Below, piece after piece: positions 39,095-50,049 of a stretch of DNA of 64,000 nt (position 1 is the first letter of the stretch; every line of letters begins with the position of its first letter). The notes beneath the pieces were generated by a model. It worked only from the letters and a program-made list of their open reading frames with translations, made no database searches and was not told where the DNA came from. Made by a program: the position numbers and the translations under genes. This DNA comes from Albula goreensis. Taxonomy: Eukaryota > Chordata > Actinopteri > Albuliformes > Albulidae. Location: positions 27,278,832 through 27,342,831 of the forward strand of contig CM040746.1 of assembly GCA_022829145.1 (NCBI GenBank), written 5' to 3'.

Positions 39095-41758
39095 CAGTCA
39101 AGAAAAGTTTGAAATACCTGAATTGAATCTTTATCTCAATATTGTTAAATATGTGTAAACACAGGACACAATTAAGATAGCTTTCATGTTTTGCCTTTTC
39201 AGGATGCCAATGTTTTCTGTTTTTTTTGTATCTTCTCTCCATTTTTTTCTCATCCTGAACTCAGCCAAATTAAGCAGCAGCCCACCCCCAGTGAATTAGG
39301 AGGCAACCATGTGCACGTGACTCCTCCAGTTCACTCAATGACACGCTTTTTTCTACTCTGCAGATGCACAGGTAATTGCATGCTGTGTATGCCCCTGAAA
39401 GATGACAAAGTCATAATATATTTGGCAGCTAGGACTGACTAGTAGAGAGAAACGAGACTAATGAAATTAACCAGTTTCACCCCCATCTTTCCCTAGCCAG
39501 ACTGAGCCTGCTCTTCTCATTTGTGACCTGTGTCAAATAATATCTATTTTCACCAGCACCCAATACTGCTCACTCTGTGAGCCTCCTGCTTGCCTGCTGA
39601 AGTTAAGTGGGCTGGACTTGGTTACTATTTGACAGAGGGACCCCATGGGAAGATGTTGCTACTCAAGGTTGTACTGGTTGTCAAGTAAGGCCAGTTTTCC
39701 TTGTGGACTAATCTAAAAAAACAACATACAGTATATGTATCTGCTATAGGAGCAGGCTAACTGCTGACAAAAACAGAACATGGACAAGTGAACTACTTAT
39801 GTAGTCCCAGATGAACTCGTTGGTTGCCATGCACAGCATTAACTTTGTAAATAAACCCATGAATAAAAATAAACATCATATATAGTTACTGACTAGAGAT
39901 AAGGGAAACATTTGGATCATTGGCGGCCAGTATTAAAGATATTAAAGATACTGAGTCCTGTTGCCCAGTGACCAAATAAAGGTTTTGGATTGTACTTCAC
40001 TGAGGGGGAGGACTGCCCTCTGCTGGTTCATTGTACACCTGGCTCTATTCTCAGGTCTATCAAAATAGAGACCAAAGCTTTGCCTTTATGCTGGAGAGTA
40101 ACATTGGTATTATGTCTTTTCTTACTTGTCAGATCTTTACATATATTTGAATTTGCTGCAAATGACATAATTCTACCAAAGACCTGCAAGCCCTATGTGT
40201 TGTGGGACAGTTATGGTTGATGATATGATAAATAATCACTTGCTTGAATAATGACTCCTGCAAGCACCAGTAGCAGACAAGCTACACAGCTACAGACCAT
40301 CTCACAAACTCAGATGCTGGTATACTATATGTATTCAAGTCTTCATATAGAGCACAGTGCTACTTCTGCATGGGAAACCTTTGGGAGTCAGAGCACTGGT
40401 GCCACTGATTCTGCCTTCCCTCACAGGTGATGCCACTGGGGAAATAAGTGGTGGAGTAGAGTGTAAGAGCAGAATTCATTGGAGAGGTGCTTACTCACCC
40501 GTGGCCAGTCCCCAGACTGCATTGCTGAAGGAGAGAAGAATGATATGACTTTCAGCAAAGGACAGATCCCCCCTCATCAGTGCATAAGAAATCAGGCATT
40601 AAATCAAACAGAGAAAAAGAGTGAACCTTGCTGTGTCTGAGGGCTGTCATGAGTCTCCAGGTAGAGTGTGATGAGGAAAGGGTATGCTGTCAGCCTCAGC
40701 CCTCCCTGCTGGAACTGCAGCTCAGACACCCTCTCCCACCTGCTCTTGTCTGTTGGTTTACCATTGTCAAGAACACATCTCACTCACCACCATTAGTGCT
40801 ATTACCAGAAATAAAAATCACATTAAAGACAGGATGAAGATAATGTAAACTTAATATCAGTGTAGCTTAAAGGGTGACTGTTATACCTTTAGTTACACCA
40901 CATAGAGTGCATTAATAAGTAAAAAATAATTGTATTTGCTTTAACAACGTCAGAAGGTCAGTAATCAGTTCAATGCATTTAGGGGATAAATGCATTATGT
41001 ATTAATCTACATTTGTAGAAATACCTGATAAGAAATACATCTAAAACTTGCTGGTTACACATAAATGTTGTTTGAAAGCATACAGGGAAAGATGTTGAAA
41101 TGCTTTGTGGTGAAGGGCTGAAGGTTGTCCAGGTTTGCTAGCACCACACGGATGGCGTCCTGAAAGAAACAAGCATGAGTGGAGTCTCAAAGGTGCATTG
41201 TCAGCTATGGCTGGCATGTGCCTGTTTCAGGGTGAAAAAGGCAGGTCATTGAACAGGGAAAAAACTCTAGGAAAAGATGTGATATGCCATAGAAAGTGGA
41301 AAGTTTGCGTTTATCTGTCTAACTGAATGCGTGTTATGCTTGGTCTTGGCGTAGTGATCTTTACCTCAAGTTCCTGATTGGTGTATTCGTTGTCGATCAT
41401 CTCATCACTATAACAAAAATCAACACAAAAAAGCACCACAACAAAAAACAGACACGATAAGACAAGTGTACATCAGCCTACTTATTTAAAGCACTGTAAA
41501 TACAAGTCTAAAATCCTTCTCATCTAAACAGTTGCAGAAGAAAAGGTAATGATTGTGAAAACTCAGAGGTGCAGCTTTGCAACAGAACTTGAACTGTACA
41601 TATGTATCAATACAAAGTATGCAGTCATCTATGAGATAAAGCTGTGATGTGTCTTGCCTGCATTTACTGCCGCTCCTGATCTTGAACTTGTAGACATGGT
41701 GCCCAGCTTGGAAAAAGCGGGTCTCAGGAATCGGAAAGGAGAATGAATGGATGGGCAT
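35941..41758 (-). CDS. majin: Membrane-anchored junction protein MAJIN, ten coding exons
   Basis: MAJIN is part of the TERB1-TERB2-MAJIN complex that ties telomeres to the inner nuclear membrane in meiotic prophase. The exons, in transcript order, are 41658-41758, 41365-41407, 41084-41159, 40632-40749, 40499-40524, 38913-38973, 37377-37440, 37088-37124, 36672-36756 and 35941-35986, giving 218 residues in unbroken phase. The N-terminal half matches human MAJIN as I remember it: FPIPETRFFQAGHHVYKFKI, IRVVLANLDNLQPF, YKSRWERVSELQF and YPFLITLYLE. A basic ESRKRH follows, then a poorly conserved middle. The C-terminus (EPGFLSHVASKLFPFSLFF) is hydrophobic and resembles the human membrane-anchoring end. 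The last five exons rest on splice sites, phase and short matches and are less sure. Two introns appear to use GC donors: AG|gcaaga after exon 1 and CA|gcaagg after exon 4. An acceptor just 5' of the ATG exon (41777) implies a noncoding first exon. Confidence 0.85.
38720..38853 (+). repeat. Minisatellite, four 34-bp units, in a majin intron
   Basis: Units begin at 38720, 38754, 38788 and 38822, with the shared text 'acagtctaccatcaggtac' plus 'attcaacttcagt'. Units two to four are nearly identical and the first is more diverged. It lies about 60 bases from the majin exon 38913-38973. Confidence 0.92.
38999..39092 (+). repeat. (CA)n microsatellite beside a majin acceptor
   Basis: 94 bases of CA. 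On the majin (minus) strand this is a long TG run ending 24 bases before the acceptor of exon 38913-38973. Confidence 0.95.
39558..39670 (+). mobile_element. 5S rRNA-derived SINE head (SINE3 type)
   Basis: The segment 'ctgaagttaagtgggctggac' then 'ttggttactatttgacagag' and 'gggaccccatgggaagatg' aligns with the 3' two thirds of 5S rRNA (gaagctaagcagggtcgggc, ctggttagtacttggatggg, gagaccgcctgggaataccg), including the internal promoter region. The preceding bases match the 5' part more weakly. The divergence fits an old 5S-derived SINE rather than a functional 5S gene. The body after 39670 is not clearly recognisable. Confidence 0.65.
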
Positions 41759-42539
41759 TATCAGTAGAGGGTGCTGCTGAAACACATATCAGTATTAAAA
41801 ATTGCATTGTGAAATTTAAAAGTGCATTAAGTGCATTTAAAAACGACAGAGTCATTAAGATCAAGCACATTGGTAAAGCACTGTCACAGATACTGTAGCT
41901 AATGAGCTACATGCTGGCTGGTACTATCATAAAACAATAAATACACTGGGATACTCATATAACCGATTTTGAACAAGAAAAGTAGGCTTATACTGACAAG
42001 GGTGTGCGTAACACTGCCTCAAGAAAGATGGGATGTTTTTTTTTTTTAAGTACCATAAGCAGTTTTCCATGGCTCTTGGCAGAAAGAATGTGCACGCTGT
42101 ATGTCTACGTTTTTTTGGGCATAAATTAACTACTACACAAAGTTTGTTTGCAGATGAGAAATCTGTCAGGAGAAGTAATGCCTGTACCTGGAGCTATTAT
42201 TAGCTAATTAATATTTGAAAAAAAAACACACATGAGTTAAAGTACACGTCGAAAGGCTATGACTATCAAGCTGCTAAAAAAGTTTTAACGTTGCCTGGCA
42301 AACTAACCGACAGCGTGCTTGCTCTCGATGACCAGACTGGTTTTCGTGATATTACTCAAGTGACAGTTAAAGTTAGCTCACTTACAAGCGAAATCTCACT
42401 CGGTACCACCTCTGACCTACGGTCACTGGCGTTAGCCAACGTTAGTGAAGTTGTAAATACACTGCAGCAAATACACGACACTTACTTAGTCACAGAGAAG
42501 CATGAATTTCAATATTGACCACACCCACTCTAAAATAAG

Positions 42540-42790
42540 ACGTACCGTAGTCCTTCGAAAAGAACACACAATTCAGATACATCCCAGCATGTAAATAGTT
42601 AATCACAATGTAGTTTCGCCTCTTGCAGGACGAGTTCCCGCCTCCTAGTTTATGCCACACAATTGGCCAATGATTCAACCACTCAGAAGGGTTCTCGCTA
42701 GTGTCTCTATGGTGACGGCGACCAGGATGTTCCACCTAGTCTGTCACATGATCAAGGTCAAACGATTGCATTCTCAAGACAGCGTGTTTC
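42540..42790. promoter_or_regulatory. majin: Probable majin promoter region (minus strand)
   Basis: CpG-richer DNA between majin and the aldo-keto reductase gene. It contains 'attggccaat' (42662-42671, a CCAAT box on both strands), an RFX X-box-like 'gtctctatggtgac' (42703-42716) and 'tcaaggtca' (42752-42760, a nuclear-receptor half site of the ERR/NR5A type). RFX2 is a known regulator of testis and ciliary genes, which would suit a meiotic gene, but this is only motif matching. Confidence 0.4.
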
Positions 42791-43362
42791 CAAGTAGTGG
42801 TTGGTACAGTAGCTTACTTGCGAATTAATTCTGAATAGCGTGATGTAAATTGAAAATTGTCTCTAGTTTTTGAAATTGAGGTTTTCCGATTTTATTCAAC
42901 CAAATGCTACCTTCCTTTCCAAGTAGCTGCCATGCGCTAACGTGTGTGTAGATGTTGAGTAAAGCGTTTGTCCAGAGATAACATATCAGCTGAACTCGAA
43001 TTATATACGAAAATACACTGTAATCATTAACTAATGTGACTGTGGGTATGTAGATATACCATCTCTTATTCAAGTGCTGAATTTAACAGTATGATGTTTG
43101 TATTTTTCTAATTCTTTGTTGTTGTTGCAGCAGTGACAACCTTTACTGTAAATTGAATGAGGTTGGTGCCTCTCTGAACAAGGAAGACAGGACAGATGTA
43201 TGCCTTAGTGGTTTTTTCTATCTATCAGACCCCAGTCTGATTCTGATTAATCAAAACTGAAAGTAGCCCACAGTTACATACAGTTAGAATGAAGACAATG
43301 CAGTACCTTTAACATTTATGCGAAATGACTACCTCTGGTTGTGATTTTGTATTGTTTTCCAG

Positions 43363-44263
43363 TGAGTCGTTCCTGCCACTGTCCCTCTGCACTCCGATGA
43401 CTGAACAGCAACCCTCAGTCTTGCTGAACACAGGGGCCCAGATGCCACTGCTGGGCTTGGGTACCTTCCGCCTCAGGGGCTCAGAAGAGACCCAGCGGGT
43501 CGTAGATGCAGCACTAACTGCAGGATATCGTGCTTTTGACACCGCTGCTGTGTACCGCAATGAGGCCGACCTGGGCTGCGCCCTCAGGGACCTGCTGCCC
43601 AAGCATGGCCTAACTCGCGATGATATATTCATCACCAGCAAGCTGGGGCCACGAGACCAGGGCTCCAAAGCCCAGCAAGGGTGTACACAAAGTCTGGAGC
43701 AGCTGGGCTTTGACTACATAGACCTTTACCTGATCCACTGGCCTGGCACCCAGGGCCTAGGAGTGGGAGACAAGAGGAACATAGAGAACCGGGCCAAGAG
43801 TTGGGCGGCTCTGGAAGAGTTTTATGCTGCTGGAAAGTTCCGGGCTATCGGGGTCTCTAACTACACCCCTGGGCACCTGAATGAGCTGCTGCAGATGTGC
43901 CAGGTGCGCCCTGCTGTGCTCCAAGTGGAGTTCCACCCAAAGCTGGCTCAGAGAGAGCTGAGAGAGCTTTGCAGGGAGCTGGGCATGTGTTTCCAGGCGT
44001 ACTCCTCCCTGGGGGCAGGGGCCCTGCTGACAGACCCTGTGGTGCTGGGAGTGGCAGGAGAGTGGGGCCGAAGCTCTGCCCAGATATTGCTGAGGTGGGC
44101 GCTGCAGCAGGGTGTGCCCGTGCTGCCCAAATCCTCACAGCCTGAGAGGGTGGGGGAAAATGCACAGGTCTTTGACTTTCACCTGAGCGAGGAGGAGATG
44201 GAAAGGCTGTCTGCCTTGGATTGTGGGGAAAAGTACTGCTGGGACCCCTCTGCAGTGGCCTAG
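43363..44263 (+). CDS. Aldo-keto reductase, single coding exon (ATG at 43397)
   Basis: The coding part, 43397-44263, gives 288 residues of an NADPH-dependent oxidoreductase that reduces carbonyl groups of aldehydes and ketones in the cytosol. The catalytic tetrad is visible: D48 and Y53 (AFDTAAVYRNE), K82 (ITSKLGP) and H114 (YLIHWPG). The cofactor loop is PKSSQPERVGEN (244-255). GLGTFRL and VLQVEFHP are further family blocks. At 288 residues it lacks the long C-terminal loop of the 315-325 residue vertebrate AKR1 enzymes and is closer in length to the AKR5/glyoxal-reductase type. A clean acceptor (attgttttccag, ending at 43362) lies 34 bases before the ATG, so an upstream noncoding exon is likely, while the coding part has no intron. 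The substrate cannot be told. Confidence 0.93.
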
Positions 44264-45079
44264 AAATGTACCCAGACTCAAGTGGGCCTTTGAACTGTGG
44301 TCCTGGATAACCAGGCTTTCTGTGATTTGTTTTTTATTTACCCCAAAACTATATGCCATCACATTGAGGTGACCTTCATTTTGACTGAAATTAATCATGG
44401 TCTAACACACATGGTTTGGAATTTTATGGGTCCAAAGGGCTAGAATGTAGTCTTATGAGACCAGGAGAAGGGTTCTGCCCCATAGTTTTTATTGGCCATG
44501 TATAATGTTGTACAGAATAGTACACCAATGCCAGTTTTGGCTCCAGACTGACAACTACCATTATCACTGATCAATATATTCTTTTTGAACTGACAGCAAG
44601 TCTAGCTTGTGGAAGGAATAATTTATTAAGGGTGTGTAAACCAAACCAGTGAGCGGTGGTTGATCTCACTGTGAAATTTTGCAACTTCAGACTAAAGACC
44701 GGAAACCTCTGTAGGATTAGGGCTGCCTTCCTCTGCATTGTAGTATAATTAAGACAAAGAAAGCCTCATGTCTTCTCAGTTCCCTAGTTTACACCATCTT
44801 GGTATATAATACCTCACTTTTATGTTGTATGGTATTTGTCAAATTTAATGATTTTTAATGTTGAGTAACTCAAGTACATTAAGCAAGGAGTTTATGAGAC
44901 ATATATAACCTTATGGGTCTTTTTCATTGAGCTCAAAAGTATACACCCTTTTCAAAACTTTGATTTTATTTTTCAGCCTTTGTGTTGAGCAGTTAGGATA
45001 CATAAGTGCTGTCATTCATATGCTGTCATATTTACTCCCCACAGACTCCAAAAACAGCATCATGCAATTTTGTAGTACA

Positions 45080-45152
45080 GTGTGGTAGCATGTCAGATAC
45101 CCCTTGAAAAAGAGATGTAATCTCAATCCTGCTTCCTGGGAAAATAAAGGAT
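45080..45152 (+). mobile_element. Interspersed repeat 3' end remnant
   Basis: The text 'gagatgtaatctcaatcctg' then 'cttcctgggaaaataaaggataaataa' resembles a frequent fish repeat end ('aatctcaatgggacttcctggttaaataaaggttaaataaa'). Only this end is recognisable and the class is uncertain. Confidence 0.4.
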
Positions 45153-46544
45153 AAATAAGTAAAATAAAAATGTACTGTCGCCAATTTTTTTCTAGAAATG
45201 GAAAAAAATATATATTCAAGGATAATAAATAAACCAAATCTACATGTTTTACACCATTGTTTCATTTAAGAATCCATTTTATTTTATAGTACAACAATAA
45301 AGGAAATGCATTTACAAAAAGAAAAAAAAAAAAAAAACATTTTCAAGATCTTAGTCCCAGACACACCCAAGTTTCAAGTAATATCAGTGATAAGAGCAAG
45401 ACTGGAATTTCACAGTGTGCAGAATCCTTTCAGGTGTGCCCAGCTAAGTGCTACTACAAAGGTGGAGCCTCATACCCAGCTGCAGAACAATTCTGAGCTG
45501 TGAGAACAGGGGCAATTCACAGTGATCAGCCTTCTCTAGGGCAGCTGGTAGAATTCAGTTCTTCCAGTGTACAGGCTCAGCCTTAACTTTGAATAGCATA
45601 ACATAAGGAAGAATTCTACCTTTATGTAGTAGGTTTTTTGTTAGTATTGAAAACGGTTCAGTTATTTTGTTTTAAATACAAGTACAGTAATGTGTTCTGA
45701 GGAGAACGTAAAATGGAGGAATGAATTTCACCCAAAATTACACATTTTGGGATACCAATGGGCCAAGCATGTTTCTTCAAAGACATGGCAACTGAGTTAG
45801 CGGCACACAGTCTGCATTGCACTTACTTTCCATCAATAAAGATATAAAAACGGAAATGAATCCAAACCTCCTGCTGCTGATCTTGAACTCATTTCATAGA
45901 TTGAAAAAACAATAAAAACATGACATAAGTGTAGATAAACATGAAAATTACAGTTTCACTCCCAGCAGTCTTCATTTTTCTGCAAAGCATTAAAAATGTC
46001 AACAATTTATTTACATTTGGAGGCCTAAACTCTTTATGTGTATAAAATATTTAACAACTCGTTTATTTGTAGGCACTCTTCTGAAACATATGTTATCCTA
46101 TGAAATAAAGTTCTTAGCAAATATTTTTATATACAAGATGGGACGTTTCTAGTATATAGTATTTATCCTGCATCGTTAGCATTGGAAAGATTGTCACTTA
46201 ACAAGATTGTCTGGTTTTAAAGCTATTTTTATAAAATAGATCTGTCATGCCTATAATGGCAGTAACTGTAAAAGACAGACAGACAAAAATCCACAGGCCA
46301 TCACCTTGTTTGTCTAACTTTTCTTTTCACTATGATTTTTGCATAGTATTTTTTGAATACAGAAGTGAAGGAACAGTCAACTGTCAAATTGGGAATGGGA
46401 AGCAGTTGGTGATTCGTTCCCTCTCCACTCACATTTTCTGGTGCCACAAAACTATTTGGAGCTGAAATTTAGATATTGGATTGGTATGGGGATAATTTTA
46501 AGTAGTCTTTCACTGCTCCATCCCGCTCTCCCTCTTTGCCCTTG

Positions 46545-47119
46545 TCACTCTGTGGCCCTGCTGTCCGTCTCCTTATGGCTAGAGAGAAAAGAAAACCAGC
46601 TGCGAGATGGCTGTATCTGCCCAGCAGCTCCTGCACTGTGCACCCTCTTCATCTCCTGCAGGGGATGAGAGTGAGGTCACAAGAAAGGGAGAACTGTCAG
46701 GGTGAGGACGAGGAAAAGATTTTTACATGGGGATATTTTGTGGCTTGCTTCACCTTCCGCACCCGTTCATCCAGCAGGGTGTCAAACTCGTCGCTCATGC
46801 GCCTCAGCTGCTGCCCGTAACGCTTTGCGGCCCACAGCCTGGATGGTGCAGACCGTGAGCGTGCGCGGAATGGCTCCCCGCCCTCCTCAGACGTCGACGC
46901 GTCGGGGAACTCGTCATCTTCCCCCTGACTTGATGTGGACACGTGAGATTCAGAGCGCAGCCTCAGGCGATCGAATGCCTCCCCTGGCCGGAGCACAGAG
47001 CGTATCAGGAGCGACAGAAACAGACGGAGATGGTTTCATTAACAACTGAAATATTTTCAGTAATGCCAATTAGTCTTTCTTACTGTAAAGATGTCTTAAA
47101 ACAGCTGAGAACATAGACT

Positions 47120-47152
<33 letters not shown>

Positions 47153-47453
47153 AACAATTTTAAAACTATAAGCATAGGTTAGTGGCACACCCTCCACCAG
47201 TGGCCATCTCCTTCACCTTACCAACTGCCACTTTTATGTGCTTTGAACTAACTCAGTGACACAAGGTTATAATGAATTCCAGGTGTCATTCAAATTCAAA
47301 CGGGCTCCTGAGAGCAGGTGTCTCACCAGTGAGGTCTGGCCCTGTAAGCGACTCTCCTGGCCTGGTTGCCCGTGTTACTTCTAACTTTTTTGTGTCTCCC
47401 ACATCATCAGGGGATTCTGATTCGTCGTCTGAAATGCGGAACATGTGATCCAT
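46545..47453 (-). CDS. bad: BH3-only apoptosis regulator BAD, three coding exons
   Basis: The exons are 47327-47453, 46754-46983 and 46545-46655 (155 residues, consistent phase). BAD binds BCL-2/BCL-XL at mitochondria and promotes apoptosis unless phosphorylated and held by 14-3-3 proteins. The BH3 helix is at residues 92-109 ([18 protein letters not shown]). Ser87 in RSRSAP corresponds to the Akt/14-3-3 site, Ser106 in RRMSDEF to the PKA site within BH3, and Ser53 in RLRLRSES is a plausible third site. The C-terminal exon ends with [14 protein letters not shown], like the tryptophan-containing tail of BAD. The frame continues past the exon-2 donor (AAG|gtgaag), so an unspliced reading would give a different tail. 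An acceptor lies immediately before the ATG, placing the 5'UTR in the exon ending at 49772. Confidence 0.95.
47124..47150 (+). repeat. Poly(A) run in a bad intron
   Basis: 27 A residues in the intron between the first two bad coding exons. No LINE or SINE body could be tied to it. Confidence 0.9.
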
Positions 47454-48456
47454 CTACAGAGGAGAATACAGAGTAGAATAGTGGAAAGAAGGGAGAATTA
47501 ACGATCAATGGCTTATTTTTGTATCCCATATGTTTACCACAGTCAACAACAGACCAAACTACACCATCATGAAATTAAAGGGCATTCATAAATTCACAAT
47601 TAACATACATTCTTTAAAGTAAATCCACAGGAAATGGAGGAATTCAAACCCCCCCATGGAAAATATGGAACATGGCTTGATAGTGTTTAGTTTGACAAAC
47701 CCTACAACAACAAAACGGTTTCTTTAACAGAGAAATGGTTTCTTTTACATCTGAAAAAAGAGGACATTTCTATCTGATATTTTCAATTGCTCCAAAATGA
47801 AAGTTCATACGTATCTGCAGTACTTCAGTGTGATTTTTCATCCCACATTCTGCACCCTCAACAGCTGCATGCCCCAGAATCTTCCACTGCATCAATTCAC
47901 AGCATGTCCAATACAGCCAATGTAGGTGCCACTCAGTTCTAGCTTGGCACAAATTACTGGATATACCACATTTAGTCTAAAACCGGTTTATTAATTTTGG
48001 TTCAGGTAAACAGAACTAATTGCAAAAGACAGGAACACAAGTACAGTCAGCAGAATGTTCTGACACAGACGAACATCCAGTCCTTCACTCTCCCATCATT
48101 CCTATTACACAGTCATCACATCCAGGCTAAACAACTAATAGCCATGAGTTCAGTGTTAATCACTGCTAATCAGTGCACCTGTATAAGATGTTTAGATTTT
48201 TCACACACTCGGTGGAGATGATCATGAGTACTGCAGGAAAGAAAAAGAGCAACACATTTATGGTTATGGCCAACAGACCAACTGATATGATGATCTAGTT
48301 TTTACAGATGGCACATGAAGTGATCCCTGGCAAACTGACTCCAAGGCAACGAGAATGATGTTTTTTTGTTTTCCTAAATGTTCTGAGACACTGCAGCTTC
48401 AATGGAAAAATAATATCATTATCGGCGGAATAATTGAAATAATATCAATAATGTCA

Positions 48457-48683
48457 TGGGGCAGTCTGTAGTCTAGTGGCTAAGGTAAATGACTGGGACC
48501 CCAGAGGTTGGTGGTTCAAGCCCCAGTCCAGCCACAGCAAGAACACCACTGCTGGTGGGCCCCTGAGCAAGGCCCCTAACCCCACATTGCTCCCAGGGAG
48601 GATTGGCCCTTGGCTAGCCTGATCAACTGTAAGTTGCTTTGGATAAAAGCGTCAGCTAAATGACAATAATATAATGACAATAA
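48457..48683 (+). mobile_element. tRNA-derived SINE, near full length
   Basis: It starts 'ggggcagtctgtagtctagtggctaagg' (A box), has 'ggtggttcaagcccc' (B box) about 50 bases on, a conserved middle 'gggcccctgagcaaggcccctaacccc', and the tail 'gtaagttgctttggataaaagcgtc' with 'aataat' repeats. It lies in the bad 5' intron and is better preserved than the copy at 15935-16117. Confidence 0.88.
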
Positions 48684-49771
48684 ACAATATGGTGATGTCT
48701 TAGTTCTGCTATGATTTTGTGATTTTCAACCAAGAGTAGACCCCACCACTGATGAACTATGCCTGCCTGCAATGTAGTGGCAGGTTAAATACTCCTCGCT
48801 CTGAATATAACCCCACAAAGAGTGACAGAGTACATCCTCAGTGCCATCTTGCAAGGGAGGAACTTCGTAGATGCACTTCCATGCCTCACTAACCCTTGCA
48901 GTGTTAGGTGGGAGACTAGGGCTTGTATTGTTTCTATTCTCTTCATCTCTAAACCTTCCAGTTTACACAGGATTGTTTATATTACAGTAAAGTCATTGTT
49001 CATGTTCCTATTGTCGTAGGGTTTAATATTCAAAAGGTTAAAACACCTTTGTTCAATGTGATGGCTTCATATTTTTACGGTATATATAGCCCTACGTGAC
49101 ACAATTTCAGTGCTCATCAAATTAAATTGCTTTTTATTTCTTAAAACCAGATCGACATTGCTTTAAAGCCTGAGCTGAACAACTTGCTATGCCAGACAAA
49201 ACAAGCCAACTTGTACCAAGTAACTTTAAGGTGAAACTATGGTACTATAGATGACAAGTCAGTAGTACACATACCTACATCAAGTAATTTTATTATTATT
49301 ATTTTATCCACTATGCTAACTTAACTTCTCATTAGTAGTCATTTTTGTATTTCAATGGCCAAATTACCATATAATCATTCTGATTAAAATAACTCCTATT
49401 AAAAGATAGTATCTAGCTTGTATTAGCCAACTTTTCAAGACATTGCTGAGAGGAGGTAGACGGGATCTTGTTTTCTTTCCCCCTCTTCTTCGGCCATTAT
49501 AGTCTGTGTTGACGGAAGCTTTCTCTTTTCGCCGATAAGAACACATTTAAACTAGTTTGCAAGAAAGAGTTCGCTAACAAGGCATTTTATAATGACTTTC
49601 TCTCAACTTCAGACCCCACTGGCACACACCCAACTAAGTGACTCGCTAACACAGTTGTGAAACATGCATCGCTCGCTCATCTACATCGAATCATTGTTTT
49701 ACGACAGTAAACGATAGTTCCTAATGATCACAGAACGACTACTTCATATAACTAAAGAATACTTGTCTTAC

Positions 49772-49960
49772 CCGAATATCACTAAGTAACACTGCTGCCC
49801 CAACGGAGATGCCTTTCCCCTCGGTTTTGTTGCTGCCTTGGGTCGTTTGCTGCACAGTTTCACTTCTCGCGTCCAATTGGGTTGCACCATTTCATCGTAC
49901 CTCTATACGCCATCGACCAGCCAATCTGCTGTCGATGTCAAGTCGTTTTGACTGGCCCTT
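49772..49960 (-). other. bad: 5' noncoding exon and promoter region of bad
   Basis: A minus-strand donor (TTCGG|gtaaga) at 49771/49772 follows sequence with stop codons in all useful frames, as expected of a 5'UTR exon. It would join directly to the exon starting at the bad ATG (47453). CpG content rises from about 49790 to 50040, marking the likely promoter. The outer limit of the exon is a guess. Confidence 0.55.
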
Positions 49961-50049
49961 AAGACAGCGTCACTGTTGCGAGCTAGGACTTGATTCATGT
50001 TTTGTTTGCTTCGCCGGGTCGCCCTTAATATGCATTGTATAAGCGCATA

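Noticed and set aside
39558-39670. Functional 5S rRNA gene
   Set aside because: The match is diverged, has an insertion and lacks the complete 5' end; a SINE relic fits better.
46697-46996. BAD ending in [13 protein letters not shown]
   Set aside because: That tail is intron read-through past AAG|gtgaag. The downstream exon 46545-46655 gives the tryptophan-containing tail typical of BAD.
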